Positions 63,614 through 64,000 of a stretch of DNA of 64,000 nt are shown here, in pieces. The DNA comes from Phocoena phocoena (taxonomy: Eukaryota > Chordata > Mammalia > Artiodactyla > Phocoenidae). The position numbers and the translations under genes are program-made. Each line of letters opens with the position of its first letter. Within the stretch, counting starts at the first letter, position 1. The stretch covers positions 1,102,501-1,166,500 of the forward strand of contig NW_027077440.1 in NCBI RefSeq assembly GCF_963924675.1, written 5' to 3'. The notes under the pieces were generated by a model. That model was given only the letters and a program-made list of their open reading frames with translations, was not told the origin of the DNA and ran no database searches.

Positions 63614-64000
63614 TTGTCCAAAAAGTGTGGATGCTTTTTTCCCTAAATATATTCAGGAAAAAACGCATACGCACTTTTTGGCCAACCAAGCAAGCTTGTA
63701 AATAAACCTGCACTACAATGAAGTCTCAGTGCCCCCCAGGGCAAAAGGGCCATTTAAAAAAATTGTAAAATCCAGAAACGGAGGACAGGCAATGGAAAAC
63801 AGGGATCCTTATTATGCTGATGCATATGATGTAAATTGCCGATAGCCATTCTGGAGAAGTGTTATGTGTTTCCTGAAACACGTAAAAAACAAAGCAACAC
63901 AGCCTATGGCCCTTCCACTTATGGTCCTACAGCTTAGGGAAATTAAAATCAAAAACACCCAGCCACCTCAAAGTTTGGGACCTCTCTGTTCACAAGAACC
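63614..64000. repeat. Partial divergent satellite unit (twin of the array 1 edge unit)
   Basis: It follows the edge unit at 26192 almost base for base: TTGTCCAAAAAGTG.GGATGC, AAGCTTGTAAATAAACC, GTCTCAGTGCCCCCCAGGGC, CATTTAAAAAAATTG, GGATCCTTATTATGC, CACCCAGCCACCTCAAAG. The palindrome is a little better preserved here (CTAAATATATTCAGG). The unit is cut by the window end. Confidence 0.92.

Larger units (their letters stand above)
40331..64000. repeat. Common cetacean-type satellite, array 2 (continues past the window)
   Basis: It has the same unit and orientation as array 1. The left edge (40331 to about 41590) is heavily diverged. From about 41600 units become regular, with palindrome starts at 42665, 44409, 46152, 47894, 49641, 51389, 53137, 54884, 56630, 58377, 60124, 61869 and 63614 (1742-1748 bp apart). 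The last, partial unit is again of the divergent edge type. Confidence 0.93.

Overview
The window looks like satellite heterochromatin from a whale or porpoise outside the oceanic dolphins. It is dominated by a head-to-tail tandem repeat whose unit is 1742-1748 bp. That length matches the common cetacean satellite described by Arnason and colleagues (about 1.75 kb in most cetaceans, about 1.58 kb in delphinids). The species call rests on repeat length, on recognising the sequence, and on L1 fragments of the cetartiodactyl type; no database search was possible. I found no cellular protein-coding gene, tRNA or rRNA. Nearly all open frames recur once per repeat unit or belong to repeats.

Layout: (1) 1-28650, satellite array 1: one window-edge unit, 14 full units, a divergent right-edge unit split by a minus-strand L1 insertion (about 27617-28288), and a short stub that stops inside a palindrome arm. 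(2) 28651-34006, a GC-rich minisatellite with a higher-order period of about 590 bp made of 11 degenerate subunits of about 53 bp. (3) 34007-35130, a lone, strongly diverged piece of satellite. (4) 35131-40330, non-satellite DNA: a plus-strand L1 3' end, unrecognised single-copy-looking DNA, three 70-bp repeats, a broken gammaretrovirus-like ERV (pol, a trace of env, a possible LTR) and a second small L1 3' end. (5) 40331-64000, satellite array 2: a decayed left edge, then 13 units and part of another at the window end.

Unit structure: most units carry a 72-bp inverted repeat with no spacer (six canonical perfect copies and one perfect variant copy). About 1.1 kb of the unit around this palindrome aligns by eye, in order, with the 3' end of L1 (end of ORF2, 3' UTR, A-rich tail). 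This can be seen directly against the L1 at 35131-35868. An L1 origin for cetacean satellites has been proposed before (Kapitonov, Holmquist and Jurka). The palindrome appears to interrupt this L1-derived sequence.

The strongest leads concern the palindrome: paired changes in both arms at 56630-56701, one-armed intermediates elsewhere, loss by apparent template switching at 46152-46219, and a minisatellite junction that falls inside an arm. Units also form A and B sequence classes, which alternate as dimers over 49.6-60.1 kb. Array edges share private variants across the interruption.
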